Assembly (NCBI GenBank): GCA_034436045.1
Contig: DAOTVZ010000224.1
Span: forward strand, 1-16,239
Reading direction: 5' to 3'
DNA: 16,239 nucleotides
From: H111-94 sp034436045
GTDB taxonomy: Bacteria > Chloroflexota > Ktedonobacteria > Ktedonobacterales > Ktedonobacteraceae
Each line of letters begins with the position of its first letter. The first letter of the stretch is position 1. The notes beneath the pieces were generated by a model. The model was not told where the DNA came from. It saw only the letters and a list, made by a program, of their open reading frames with translations, and ran no database searches. The position numbers were made by a program, and so were the translations under genes. Below, piece after piece: positions 6,894-13,994 of this stretch.

Positions 6894-7631
6894 ATGTTGA
6901 AGACGCAAAAACGTTCGCAGGCAGAAATTTTTCAGGATTATGGCTGGTGGGATAGAAGCTGCATGCTCTTTCAGATTAATAAAGAACGCTGTGATTACAT
7001 AGAGTCGTGCATCGAGCGCGTTTTTGGACGCGAGTCGCTGCGTCAGCAGGAAGTGCTTGAGATCGGCTGTGGCGGTGGACTGATTGTCGGCGAACTGGCG
7101 CAGCGCAAGGCCATCGTCTTCGGCATTGACCCCTCGGCGGGCGCTTTGGCCGACGCGCGCAGGCATCTACAGGCCATGCAGCTTGGACACAATACGCACT
7201 TCCATCAGGCATATGCCGAGCATCTGCCCTACGCGGATGGCAGTTTCTCGGTCATCGTCTGTATGGATGTGTTGGAGCATGTCGGCGACCTGTCGGCGAC
7301 TGTGCGTGAGATCGCCCGCGTACTGGCTCCTGGCGGCGTCTTTGTCTTCGATACTATCAATCGCACGTTCATCGCGCGCATCGTGCTGCTCTGGCTCGGC
7401 GAAGGGTTACTTGGTCGGCTCTTCCCCAGAATGGGATTAGTCCCCGGCCTGCACCGTTATGAAGCGTTTATCAAGCCAGAAGAGTTGCAAGCTACCATCA
7501 CGGAGGCAGGTTTACAGGTGCAGGAACTACGTGGCTTTATGCCCTATGGCTTGAAGCGCGGCGGTCTCAAGCTCGGTCTCGGCCCCTTCAAGGGCATCTC
7601 TTACGTCGGCTACGCCACGAAAAACAGGTAG
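6894..7631 (+). CDS. UbiG-like class I SAM methyltransferase
   Basis: The 245-residue protein has SAM motif I VLEIGCGGG (54-62), the ribose-binding acid in VFGIDPS (Asp79) and VLAPGGVFVFDTINRT (about 143-158). The segment LVPGLHRYEAFIKPEEL (about 182-198) matches the substrate-side signature of the UbiG O-methyltransferases. UbiG proper methylates ubiquinone precursors, but relatives of this bacterium generally use menaquinone, so the true substrate is probably another polyprenylated or phenolic compound; that is inference. It starts 7 nt after the histidine kinase stop, with GAGG at 6885-6888 overlapping that stop as ribosome binding site. The two are therefore co-transcribed and probably translationally coupled. 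A methyltransferase paired with an orphan kinase is unusual. Confidence 0.85.
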   Translation: MLKTQKRSQAEIFQDYGWWDRSCMLFQINKERCDYIESCIERVFGRESLRQQEVLEIGCGGGLIVGELAQRKAIVFGIDPSAGALADARRHLQAMQLGHNTHFHQAYAEHLPYADGSFSVIVCMDVLEHVGDLSATVREIARVLAPGGVFVFDTINRTFIARIVLLWLGEGLLGRLFPRMGLVPGLHRYEAFIKPEELQATITEAGLQVQELRGFMPYGLKRGGLKLGLGPFKGISYVGYATKNR

Positions 7632-7675
7632 GCGTGTGTGCTTCATCCCCATCGATGATGTGGCAGGAAATATGC

Positions 7676-7681
7676 TAGAAT
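7676..7681 (+). promoter_or_regulatory. -10 box placed for a leaderless start of the HipA-like gene
   Basis: TAGAAT (5/6 match to TATAAT) ends 6 nt before the ATG at 7688, and there is no purine-rich Shine-Dalgarno sequence at proper distance. This spacing is typical of genes whose transcript begins at the start codon. The -35 region (around 7653-7659) is poor. The site would separate this pair from the upstream kinase-methyltransferase operon. Confidence 0.4.
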
Positions 7682-7687
7682 AAGCAC

Positions 7688-8467
7688 ATGTTACGAACAC
7701 TCAATGCCACCCGTTACGTTACGCCGTTGCGCGAGGGCGGTTCGCTACCGGCTATTGTGGAGGCCGATGATGAGGGCCTCTATGTGCTGAAGTTTCGCGG
7801 GGCCGGTCAGGGGCCGAAGGCGCTAATCGCCGAACTCGTGGCCGGTGAACTGGCGCGCAACCTGGGACTGCTGGTGCCTGAAATTGTGCTGATGCAACTC
7901 GACCCTGTACTGGCGCGCTCAGAACCAGACCCGGAGATTCAGGCACTCATCAGGGCCAGCACGGGCCTCAATCTGGCGCTGGACTACCTGCCCGGCTCTA
8001 TCGCCTTCGATGCGCTGGACGCCCGCGCGCTTGAGCCGTTGCTGGCCTCTTTCATCGTCTGGTTCGACGCCTATGTCACTAATGTAGATCGCACGCCGCG
8101 CAATACCAACATGCTTTTCTGGCATAAGCGGCTCTGGCTCATCGATCACGGAGCCTCGCTCTACTTCCATCATACCGGCGCAGACTACCTGGAGCGCAGT
8201 CGCGCGCCGTTCAGTGCCATCAAAAATCACGTGCTTTTGCCCGTTGCCAGCCAGCTTAGCGAGGCTGACGCGCTGCTCAAGCCGCGCCTGACGGAGCGCC
8301 TGCTCGTCGAGATCATTGATCTCATCCCGCAGCAATGGCTGCAAGATTCGCTCTATCCGACACCCGCTGCGCATCGGCGGGCCTACGTGGCCTACCTGCT
8401 CGACCGCTTGAGCGCGTCACACATCTTTGTAGAGGAGGCTCTGCATGCCCGCGCTCAGCTCCTATGA
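7688..8467 (+). CDS. HipA-like protein kinase (HipA_2 type)
   Basis: This 259-residue protein is a short member of the HipA kinase fold. A nucleotide-binding Lys sits in LYVLKFRG (Lys35) with a possible partner Glu at 49 or 54. The catalytic loop is NVDRTPRNTNML (Asp134, Asn139), followed by the metal-binding Asp in WLIDHGASLYFHH (Asp153). It is much shorter than E. coli HipA (about 440 residues) and lacks the N-terminal HipA_N subdomain and any adjacent HipB-type DNA-binding antitoxin. It is followed by an overlapping DUF3037 gene; the HipA_2/DUF3037 pair is a recurrent arrangement in Actinobacteria, Bacteroidetes and Chloroflexi as far as I recall. It could phosphorylate a translation factor as HipA does, but the target is unknown and toxicity is not shown. 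Confidence 0.85.
   Translation: MLRTLNATRYVTPLREGGSLPAIVEADDEGLYVLKFRGAGQGPKALIAELVAGELARNLGLLVPEIVLMQLDPVLARSEPDPEIQALIRASTGLNLALDYLPGSIAFDALDARALEPLLASFIVWFDAYVTNVDRTPRNTNMLFWHKRLWLIDHGASLYFHHTGADYLERSRAPFSAIKNHVLLPVASQLSEADALLKPRLTERLLVEIIDLIPQQWLQDSLYPTPAAHRRAYVAYLLDRLSASHIFVEEALHARAQLL
8431..8438 (+). promoter_or_regulatory. Strong ribosome binding site inside the upstream gene
   Basis: AGAGGAGG lies 6 nt before the ATG at 8445 and within the last codons of the HipA-like gene. It fixes the start of the DUF3037 gene and implies coupled translation of the pair. It is the best Shine-Dalgarno match I noticed in the window, whereas the gene it sits in has none. Confidence 0.75.
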
Positions 8468-8831
8468 CTATGCAATCATCCGCGTCGTGCCGCGTGTTGA
8501 GCGTGGAGAGTACCTGAATGTGGGCGTCATTCTGTTTTGTCGCACCCGCCGTTTCCTCGCTGCCCGCGTGCAGCTTGACGCAGCGCGCCTCGCTGCCTTT
8601 GCGCCAGAGCTTGACCAGGAACTGATCGCCACGCACCTGGCGCGTATTCCACTGCTATGTGCCGGTGGCGAAGAGAGCGGCCCCATTGGCGCACTCTCGC
8701 AGGCGGAACGCTTCCACTGGCTAGTTTCGCCGCGTAGCACGGTTATCCAAATCTCGCCCGTGCATTGTGGTCTCAGCGATGACCCGGCGGCGACGCTAGA
8801 GAAACTGTTCAAACAACTGGTGGAGATGTGA
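8445..8831 (+). CDS. DUF3037 family protein
   Basis: The 128-residue product matches the DUF3037 family throughout. It begins with the hallmark SYDYAIIRVVPRVERGEYLNVG, continues with VILFCRTRRFLAARV, and has SPRSTVIQISPVHCGLSDDP towards the end. The family has no established function. The start overlaps the HipA-like gene by 23 nt and is set by AGAGGAGG at 8431-8438. The overlap and strong site suggest that the two proteins are made together, perhaps as a complex in which this small protein controls or targets the kinase (inference). It has no DNA-binding motif, so it is not a HipB-like repressor. Confidence 0.88.
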   Translation: MPALSSYDYAIIRVVPRVERGEYLNVGVILFCRTRRFLAARVQLDAARLAAFAPELDQELIATHLARIPLLCAGGEESGPIGALSQAERFHWLVSPRSTVIQISPVHCGLSDDPAATLEKLFKQLVEM

Positions 8832-8852
8832 TGAAGGTTTCCGGTCGAAGTC

Positions 8853-8898
8853 GGGAATCGCGTAGAGACACAATCAATCGTGTTTCTACAAGATTCCC
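8853..8898. repeat. Long palindromic hairpin related to the 5' repeat cluster; likely terminator
   Basis: GGGAATC (8853-8859) pairs with GATTCCC (8892-8898). Inside, GTAGAGACAC (8862-8871) pairs with GTGTTTCTAC (8880-8889) with a single G-U, around the loop AATCAATC. It lies between the convergent DUF3037 and flippase genes, and the sequence after it is T-rich on the plus strand (ATTTGTATAGTTTTC), so it could end transcription. The inner 28 nt has the same GTAG...ATC...CTAC frame as the units at 243-317. Confidence 0.75.
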
Positions 8899-8943
8899 AT
8901 CTTCATTTGTATAGTTTTCATCGTACCACTTGCTATACTACTG

Positions 8944-10761
8944 TCAGTTCTGCCTCTCTGGAACGTCATTATAGTGTATTACGGGCGACATTTGTGGATA
9001 ACCTGCCGACCGAGGCATCGGAAAGGTAGGCGCAGTAGAGGGTGGTGTTGCTCGAAGCGGGGGCAGCGACTGTCTCGGTGGAGTGAGGGGCATTGTTGGG
9101 AGACGCGCATACTGCTCAGCATTGCCGACGTTGGATGGGGCCGATGATGGCGCGGTCGCAGGCACGAGCGATGGCAATGGCCGCGAGAGTGCTTTCTTCT
9201 CGTTGCTGCCTCGTACTTTCAAGACACTGGCAAAGGAGAGACCCAGACCGGCGAGGCAGAGAAAGCACAGGCAGGTCATGATGAGCGCGGCCAGCGGATG
9301 CGAGAAGACGAACATGGCCAGCACGTGGTCTTTATCAAAGCCGAGCAGGTTATGGAAAACGATCTCGCCTACCGTCTCGTTGCTGCCCACCTGGCCAGGG
9401 GGCGTGGGCAGGATACTGAACATGTTGTAGGTTGTATAGCCAAAGATGGCGGTGCCGAAAGACATTTGCGTCAAACCTACCGTTAGAAAGGCCATCCAGG
9501 CGAAGAGGCCATCGCACATAATCGCGCATCCAGTCAGCGCCACGGCGGGAATAAAGGTGCGCGGATTACTGGCCCCGGCCAGCAGAGAATCGACAAAGCC
9601 AAGCGCGAAGCCCTCAATTTTCGCGCCGATGCCCCTGGGCAACAGACCTAAGATCAGGCTGATGAACCTCGTGGCCACCTCACGATTCCAGGCCATGAGC
9701 GCGACAACGAAGATAATGCCAATAAGAATACTGCTGACCAGTCCCAGCATGAGCCAGAGCGCGAGATTCATGTGCATGCCAGGCAGAAAGGGCACAAGTG
9801 CCATGATAAATAGCGCGGGCAGCAGGTCCAGTGAACGATCCATGGCGACGGTGGGCAAGGATTGATTGATAGGAATGCCGGTGGTGCGTTTGAGCAGCAG
9901 GCTTTTGACCAGTTCGCCACCCTGAACAGGCAGCAGGAAATTCATAAAGACGGCCACCCAGAAGATCTCTATGGCCTTGAACGGGCTGACCTTCTGAATG
10001 CGGCGCAAAAAGAAACTCCAGCGTACACCACGAATACTGAAGGCGGCAATAAAAGCTGTAGCGGCACAGAGCGCGTAGATGATGCCTTGCGGCGTGGTCA
10101 GGCGTCGTCGCAGGATAGCCAGGGTTACAGAAAAGTTGACGAAGTGGGCGATTAAGAAGAGCAGGCCGATACCAATAACCAGGCCGAGTCCTATTTTCAC
10201 CGCCGGCAGAGCCAGGATGCGTCTCCAGGTCGGCAGCGTCTGCGCCGTTTGTGGCTCTGTCGGAGAAAAAGCCTGTGGTGGCAGACGACTGAGCGGCGGG
10301 GTGTACTGATACTGGTTCATGCCGGGGGGAGAAGCTATTTGTGGTGTGTTGTAGGGATGTCGGGCTGCTATATCTCCGCTTCCTGGTGTTACCGTTCTCC
10401 CGAACGATGGGGGTGGCACATAGAAATTCTGCGGGGCAGAAGGTGTATGGCGCAGCGGTTGCGAGAGACGGACAGCGTGCATTACACTGCTTATTTGCAT
10501 CAGGCGCACTGTGTTCATTGCACCCAGATCGAGCAGCTCGTCATCGTCAAAATCGACGCCGTTGCGTGGCAACAGGGGAACCGGCGTTGACTGTGTAAGG
10601 CGCGCAGTCGCCTTGCGCGCAATGTCTTCGGTGGCTATCTCTCCTGGCTGCTCTAGCGGCATCTCCTGGGGTAGGGGAGCCGGATGGGGATGTTTGATAA
10701 GCCGGGCCGGGCGCAAGACGGGCAGATGTGTTCCTCTCGGTCTTTCTGGCGGTTGTTGCAT
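8944..10761 (-). CDS. Flippase-like membrane protein (lysylphosphatidylglycerol synthase TM family) with disordered tails
   Basis: The 605-residue protein has three parts. Residues 1-180 are Pro/Gln-rich and without hydrophobic stretches. Residues 181-515 hold about eight membrane segments, beginning ILALPAVKIGLGLVIGIGLLF and including the family signatures RGVRWSFFLRR, NFLLPVQGGELVKSLLLKR and LPTPPGQVGSNE. Residues 516-605 are again Pro/Ser-rich. The core matches the LPG_synthase_TM (flippase-like) family related to the MprF N-terminal half and AglD. The C-terminal aminoacyl-transferase domain of true lysylphosphatidylglycerol synthases is absent, so lipid transport or modification is likelier than synthesis. 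The start at 10761 has GAGG about 6 nt upstream. Short xRLxQ motifs recur in the N-tail (53-57, 85-89, 97-101). It is separated by 285 bp from the oxidase gene on the same strand. Confidence 0.85.
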   Translation of the reverse strand: MQQPPERPRGTHLPVLRPARLIKHPHPAPLPQEMPLEQPGEIATEDIARKATARLTQSTPVPLLPRNGVDFDDDELLDLGAMNTVRLMQISSVMHAVRLSQPLRHTPSAPQNFYVPPPSFGRTVTPGSGDIAARHPYNTPQIASPPGMNQYQYTPPLSRLPPQAFSPTEPQTAQTLPTWRRILALPAVKIGLGLVIGIGLLFLIAHFVNFSVTLAILRRRLTTPQGIIYALCAATAFIAAFSIRGVRWSFFLRRIQKVSPFKAIEIFWVAVFMNFLLPVQGGELVKSLLLKRTTGIPINQSLPTVAMDRSLDLLPALFIMALVPFLPGMHMNLALWLMLGLVSSILIGIIFVVALMAWNREVATRFISLILGLLPRGIGAKIEGFALGFVDSLLAGASNPRTFIPAVALTGCAIMCDGLFAWMAFLTVGLTQMSFGTAIFGYTTYNMFSILPTPPGQVGSNETVGEIVFHNLLGFDKDHVLAMFVFSHPLAALIMTCLCFLCLAGLGLSFASVLKVRGSNEKKALSRPLPSLVPATAPSSAPSNVGNAEQYARLPTMPLTPPRQSLPPLRATPPSTAPTFPMPRSAGYPQMSPVIHYNDVPERQN

Positions 10762-10833
10762 GCGTGCCTCACGGTATATGATAGTTTTTAATCTCTATTT
10801 CATCTTCATCTTTGACAACGAAGAGGGAACATA

Positions 10834-10853
10834 GCATTAACATATGTAAATGC
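10834..10853. promoter_or_regulatory. Operator-like 20-bp dyad upstream of the flippase gene
   Basis: GCATTAACATATGTAAATGC is a palindrome at 18 of 20 positions, the sole exception being the symmetric A/A pair at positions 6 and 15. It is centred about 82 bp upstream of the gene start at 10761. Its length and symmetry suit a dimeric helix-turn-helix regulator, but no cognate regulator is in the window. Confidence 0.4.
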
Positions 10854-10970
10854 ATTGTACTACTTCCTTTTATGCGATTCACGTGGTATGGGAAAAATTT
10901 CCCTATCTTTCAATTAACCTCAAAAACACTGTTTTTGACGTGTTATCCAGTGCTTTTTTCATGAAAAAAA

Positions 10971-10999
10971 ACATGACTCCCAGGGGGTGTGAGACCCCG
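10971..10999 (-). terminator. Likely terminator of the oxidase gene
   Basis: On the minus strand GGGGT-CTCAC-ACCCC forms a 5-bp GC-rich stem, and about 10 nt later a run of eight T begins. The distance between stem and T-run is longer than ideal, so termination may be partial; the adjacent T6-CATG-A6 palindrome could contribute. Confidence 0.4.
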
Positions 11000-11046
11000 T
11001 GCGGGTATCACTACATTGATGATGCTTCTCGGCGCAGGAGCGCGAT

Positions 11047-13665
11047 TTATACAAATATGCCCGGATTAAGAATACCGTGTTTGTCCCATTGTTGCTTGAG
11101 GCGGCGCATGATTGCCAGAGCTTGCGGCTCGTAGCCCCATAGCTCAATTTGTCCACGTAGCGACTCCGGTTGTGCCATGACGAGCGCGTAACCCTGGGCA
11201 CTGAGGGCGGATTGACGCAACTTCTGGAGCCAGATCTGCACCGTCGCTGTTTCTACCCCCTTATGTAGCGCGTAGATCAGGCCGCTGCTGACATCAGCAA
11301 TAAAATCACTCTCGTTGAGTGCGCTGGCGTTGGTGAGCAGGTATTCCGGCAACTTGCCGGTGGGCACCCCGACACGCACCAGTAGCTCTTCCTGCGATTG
11401 AGATGGGTGCAGCAAGGCGCACCAGAGATCACTGCCGGAGAAGGCTTCAATCTCGACGGGGGCGGGCGCACCTGCGTGCTGCATGGCGGAGCGCATCTGC
11501 GCCAGTTCGGCTTGCACATCTTCGACGAGTCCCTCGGCAGTGCAGGTAAGCAGATAGGGGCTGTGCAGCATGGGCAGGCTCGTGCGCTCGTGGCCCTTGC
11601 TGATGAGCAAGGCCGAGGCTACCAGGGTAAGTGGCAGCAGTTGTTGTGCCCACGTGGTCGCCTGCGCCAGCGTTTCGGCAGGAAAGCAGAGCGTGGTTCG
11701 GCGGCGCGGTCGCGCGGTAATTTTGAGCGTCACCTCGGTGAGCAGGCCAAGCGTGCCATAAGAGCCGACGAAAATCCTGCTCAGATCATAGCCCGCTACA
11801 TTCTTGACGATAGGGCGTCCGAGCCGGATGAGCCGTCCATCGGCCAGGGCGGCACTGCCGCAGAGCATGAGATCGCGCACCGCGCCATAGCGCATCCGTT
11901 GCGGGCTATTGACATTGGCGGCAATCAGCCCGCCCACGGTCGCATCGGGCCAGGGAGCGGCTAGTGCGATCTGCTTGCCCTCGCGTGCCAGAAACTCCTG
12001 CACATCGGCCAGGCGGGTACCGGCCCCAATGGTGATGTAGAGATCGTCAGGTGCGTACTCCTTGATGCCGCTCAGGTGTGCGGTACTGAGTCGCGTCCCA
12101 TCGGAAGCAGCACCGCAAGCGTGCTGGATGAAAGTGGGCCGTTCCGTATAGCTCAACCAGGCCAGGCCGAGGGCAGCTTCCTCTGCCGTCGTCGGTACAA
12201 AGAGCGTATCCACCGGTTGCAGCCTCTCCGGTGGGATTTCCGAGACGGCGCTGTAACCCGCATAGGGGCCATCATCGGGCGTGGACGGCTCAGGGAACAC
12301 TTTGCCGGGATTGAGCAGGCCGTCGGGGTCGAAAGCCTGTTTGACTTCCCACATGGCGCGCAGTTCAGCAGGCGTGTGCATGAGTGGCATATAATTCCTT
12401 TTTTCAATGCCTACACCGTGTTCGCCTGTTAAACTGCCCCCCATCTCGACGCACAGTTTGACCATCTCCCAACCGGCCTGATGAATATTATGCATGAGTT
12501 CGGGATCGTCGGGAGCAGGAATCAGCATCATGGGATGCAGGTTACCGTCGCCTGCATGGGCCAGATAGCCCGTGCGAATACCGTAATGCTGGCAGATGAG
12601 ATCGACCTTCGTCAATGCTTCAGCCAGGCGGCTACGTGGCACGGTGACATCTACAGTATAGTACGATGGTGCGAGACGGCTGACCGCGCCGGCCACGCTT
12701 TTGCGCGCCAACCAGATGCGCGCGCGCTCCTCTTCATTGCGCGCCACACGTACTTCAGAAGAGCCATGTTCGCGCGCCAGATACATAATCTGCGAGGCCT
12801 GCTGCTCCAGGCTTTCGGTATAGCCATCGACCTCGATAATCAGAATGGCCCCTGCATCGAGCGGCAATCCTGCCTGAGCGAACGGTTCAGCAATGCCGAT
12901 GATTTTCTGATCCATCAGTTCCATAGTTGCAGGCACCAGTCCGGCGGCGATGATGGCTGAGACGGCATTACCGGCCTGCTCAACCGAGCTAAAGATGGCC
13001 AGCATTGTTTTAACGGCTGGTGGCACGCGCAACAGGCGCACAGAAATATCGGTAATAATGCCCAGCATACCCTCGCTACCGGTGAGCAGCCCACACAGGT
13101 CATATTCTGGATAGTCCAGTGCAGGGCCACCAACGCGGACCAACTCGCCGTTCGCCAGCACCACGCTCAGGCCAACAACATAGTTGGTCGTTACGCCATA
13201 CTTGAAACAGTGCGGGCCGCCGGAATTCTCGGCAACATTGCCACCGATGGTCGAGGCGCGCTGACTGGCCGGGTCGGGCGGGAAATAGAGCGCGTGCCGT
13301 TTCAACTCCTCGTCGAAACGCAGATTAATCACGCCCGGTTCCACGCTGGCACGGCGTCCGTATTCGTCAATGCTGAGAACGTGATTCATGCGTGAGCATG
13401 CAACGATCAGGCCGCCGCGCTCGGCTACCGCACCGCCGGAGAGGCCCGTGCCGGCCCCACGCGCGACCAGCGGTTTGCGATACGTCATTGCCCAGCGCAC
13501 GATGCTCACGACATCATGAGCATCACGCGGAAAAACAATGCCATCAGGCAGGCCCTTGTCCAGACCAGCATCAACCTCATAGGTCACTAATGCTGTGCGA
13601 TCCGTGTAGACCGCTCCTTCAGGCAAGAGCAGTTTCAATGCGTGTAGCGCGTGTCCCTGTATCAT
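11047..13665 (-). CDS. Fused GlcD-GlcE FAD-linked glycolate/2-hydroxyacid oxidase
   Basis: This 872-residue protein joins two FAD-binding (PCMH-type) oxidoreductase units. Residues about 1-460 match GlcD: ARGAGTGLSGG (about 68-78), PPDPASQRASTIGGNVAEN, GYLAHAGDGNLHP, TGEHGVGIEKR and FDPDGLLNPGKVF. Residues about 481-872 match GlcE, with WPDATVGGLIAANVNSPQRMRYGAVRD and KNVAGYDLSRIFVGSYGTLGLLTEV, and finish with HGILNPGIFV, as free-standing GlcE proteins do. In other bacteria these are separate subunits used together with the iron-sulfur subunit GlcF; no glcF lies in this window. The start at 13665 is chosen because AGAGGA lies 6 nt upstream; the frame is open to 13752 but the extra 29 codons are promoter and leader sequence. 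The exact substrate (glycolate, lactate or other) is not determined. Confidence 0.85.
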   Translation of the reverse strand: MIQGHALHALKLLLPEGAVYTDRTALVTYEVDAGLDKGLPDGIVFPRDAHDVVSIVRWAMTYRKPLVARGAGTGLSGGAVAERGGLIVACSRMNHVLSIDEYGRRASVEPGVINLRFDEELKRHALYFPPDPASQRASTIGGNVAENSGGPHCFKYGVTTNYVVGLSVVLANGELVRVGGPALDYPEYDLCGLLTGSEGMLGIITDISVRLLRVPPAVKTMLAIFSSVEQAGNAVSAIIAAGLVPATMELMDQKIIGIAEPFAQAGLPLDAGAILIIEVDGYTESLEQQASQIMYLAREHGSSEVRVARNEEERARIWLARKSVAGAVSRLAPSYYTVDVTVPRSRLAEALTKVDLICQHYGIRTGYLAHAGDGNLHPMMLIPAPDDPELMHNIHQAGWEMVKLCVEMGGSLTGEHGVGIEKRNYMPLMHTPAELRAMWEVKQAFDPDGLLNPGKVFPEPSTPDDGPYAGYSAVSEIPPERLQPVDTLFVPTTAEEAALGLAWLSYTERPTFIQHACGAASDGTRLSTAHLSGIKEYAPDDLYITIGAGTRLADVQEFLAREGKQIALAAPWPDATVGGLIAANVNSPQRMRYGAVRDLMLCGSAALADGRLIRLGRPIVKNVAGYDLSRIFVGSYGTLGLLTEVTLKITARPRRRTTLCFPAETLAQATTWAQQLLPLTLVASALLISKGHERTSLPMLHSPYLLTCTAEGLVEDVQAELAQMRSAMQHAGAPAPVEIEAFSGSDLWCALLHPSQSQEELLVRVGVPTGKLPEYLLTNASALNESDFIADVSSGLIYALHKGVETATVQIWLQKLRQSALSAQGYALVMAQPESLRGQIELWGYEPQALAIMRRLKQQWDKHGILNPGIFV

Positions 13666-13704
13666 TTTGTCCTCTTTCACTGATGTCTCGCTTTCTCTTC
13701 CTTT

Positions 13705-13734
13705 ACTATACATGCAGAAGCGCGACCACTGCAA
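13705..13734 (-). promoter_or_regulatory. Promoter for the oxidase gene
   Basis: TTGCAG (minus strand, 13729-13734), an 18-nt spacer, and TATAGT (13705-13710) form a good sigma-70-like pair. Transcription would begin about 30-35 nt ahead of the ATG at 13665. Its presence supports the shorter start over the upstream in-frame ATG at 13752, which would lie before the promoter. Confidence 0.55.
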
Positions 13735-13810
13735 TGGGGGCAAGACTGTCATAGGTGTTGCGCACCCAGGTGGGCAGAAATCAACAACTCTAATCGAATT
13801 TTAAGGTTTT

Positions 13811-13854
13811 CTGATCTTTATTATGTTAATATAATACAAACTGATCTCTATAAT
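13811..13854 (+). promoter_or_regulatory. Promoter boxes with direct repeats upstream of the kinase-regulator operon
   Basis: CTGATCTTTATTAT (13811-13824) and CTGATCTCTATAAT (13841-13854) agree at 12 of 14 positions and start exactly 30 bp apart, about three helical turns. The second copy contains a perfect TATAAT (13849-13854) with TTAATA 17 nt upstream (13826-13831). A further TATAAT is at 13830-13835. Spaced direct repeats over the -10 are what a dimeric response-regulator or repressor site can look like. The leader would be about 130 nt long. Confidence 0.45.
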
Positions 13855-13886
13855 TGGTATTATATCTCATCAAGAAAGCATTAATA

Positions 13887-13931
13887 GTACAACAAAGATC
13901 ACCAGAGATAGAGAAGGCGACTCTGTTGTAC
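13887..13931 (+). promoter_or_regulatory. Inverted repeat in the kinase leader
   Basis: GTACAACA (13887-13894) and TGTTGTAC (13924-13931) are perfect complements with 29 nt between them. In RNA they would close a hairpin ahead of the ribosome binding site (AAGGGAG, 13981-13987); in DNA they could be paired operator halves. The enclosed sequence has no further strong pairing. Confidence 0.35.
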
Positions 13932-13994
13932 CGTTTATGTTATATTTCTCACGTGTGACCTATTAACCCGTAGAGAGGGCAAGGGAGAAAACCG

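Larger units (their letters stand above)
10762..11046. other. 285-bp intergenic region dense in short palindromes
   Basis: This region precedes the flippase gene and follows the oxidase gene, both on the minus strand. From left to right it holds a 20-bp near-palindrome (10834-10853, listed separately), a GGGAAA-TTTCCC dyad (about 10890-10904), CAAAAA-CACTG-TTTTTG (10921-10937), a perfect 16-bp palindrome TTTTTTCATGAAAAAA (10954-10969), and GGGGT-GTGAG-ACCCC (about 10984-10998). On the minus strand the last hairpin is followed by GGGAGTCATG and a run of eight T, so it is the likely oxidase terminator. No convincing promoter hexamers were found. Confidence 0.5.

Noticed and set aside
6894..7631. 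Ubiquinone biosynthesis gene ubiG proper
   Set aside because: The motif pattern fits the UbiG family, but no other ubiquinone gene is nearby and the presumed lineage uses menaquinone, so I did not assign the symbol.
7688..8831. A classical HipBA toxin-antitoxin operon
   Set aside because: There is no HipB-like DNA-binding partner, and the second gene is DUF3037; toxicity cannot be claimed.
8944..10761. True lysylphosphatidylglycerol synthase (MprF)
   Set aside because: The C-terminal soluble aminoacyl-transferase domain is missing; only the flippase-like membrane core is present.
10850..11134. 94-codon plus-strand ORF
   Set aside because: It runs through the palindrome-rich intergenic region into the antisense of the oxidase C-terminus, with no family resemblance or clear ribosome binding site.
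13666..13752. 29-codon N-terminal extension of the oxidase
   Set aside because: It contains the promoter boxes and leader, has no ribosome binding site, and adds nothing resembling GlcD; ATG 13665 has AGAGGA at 6 nt.
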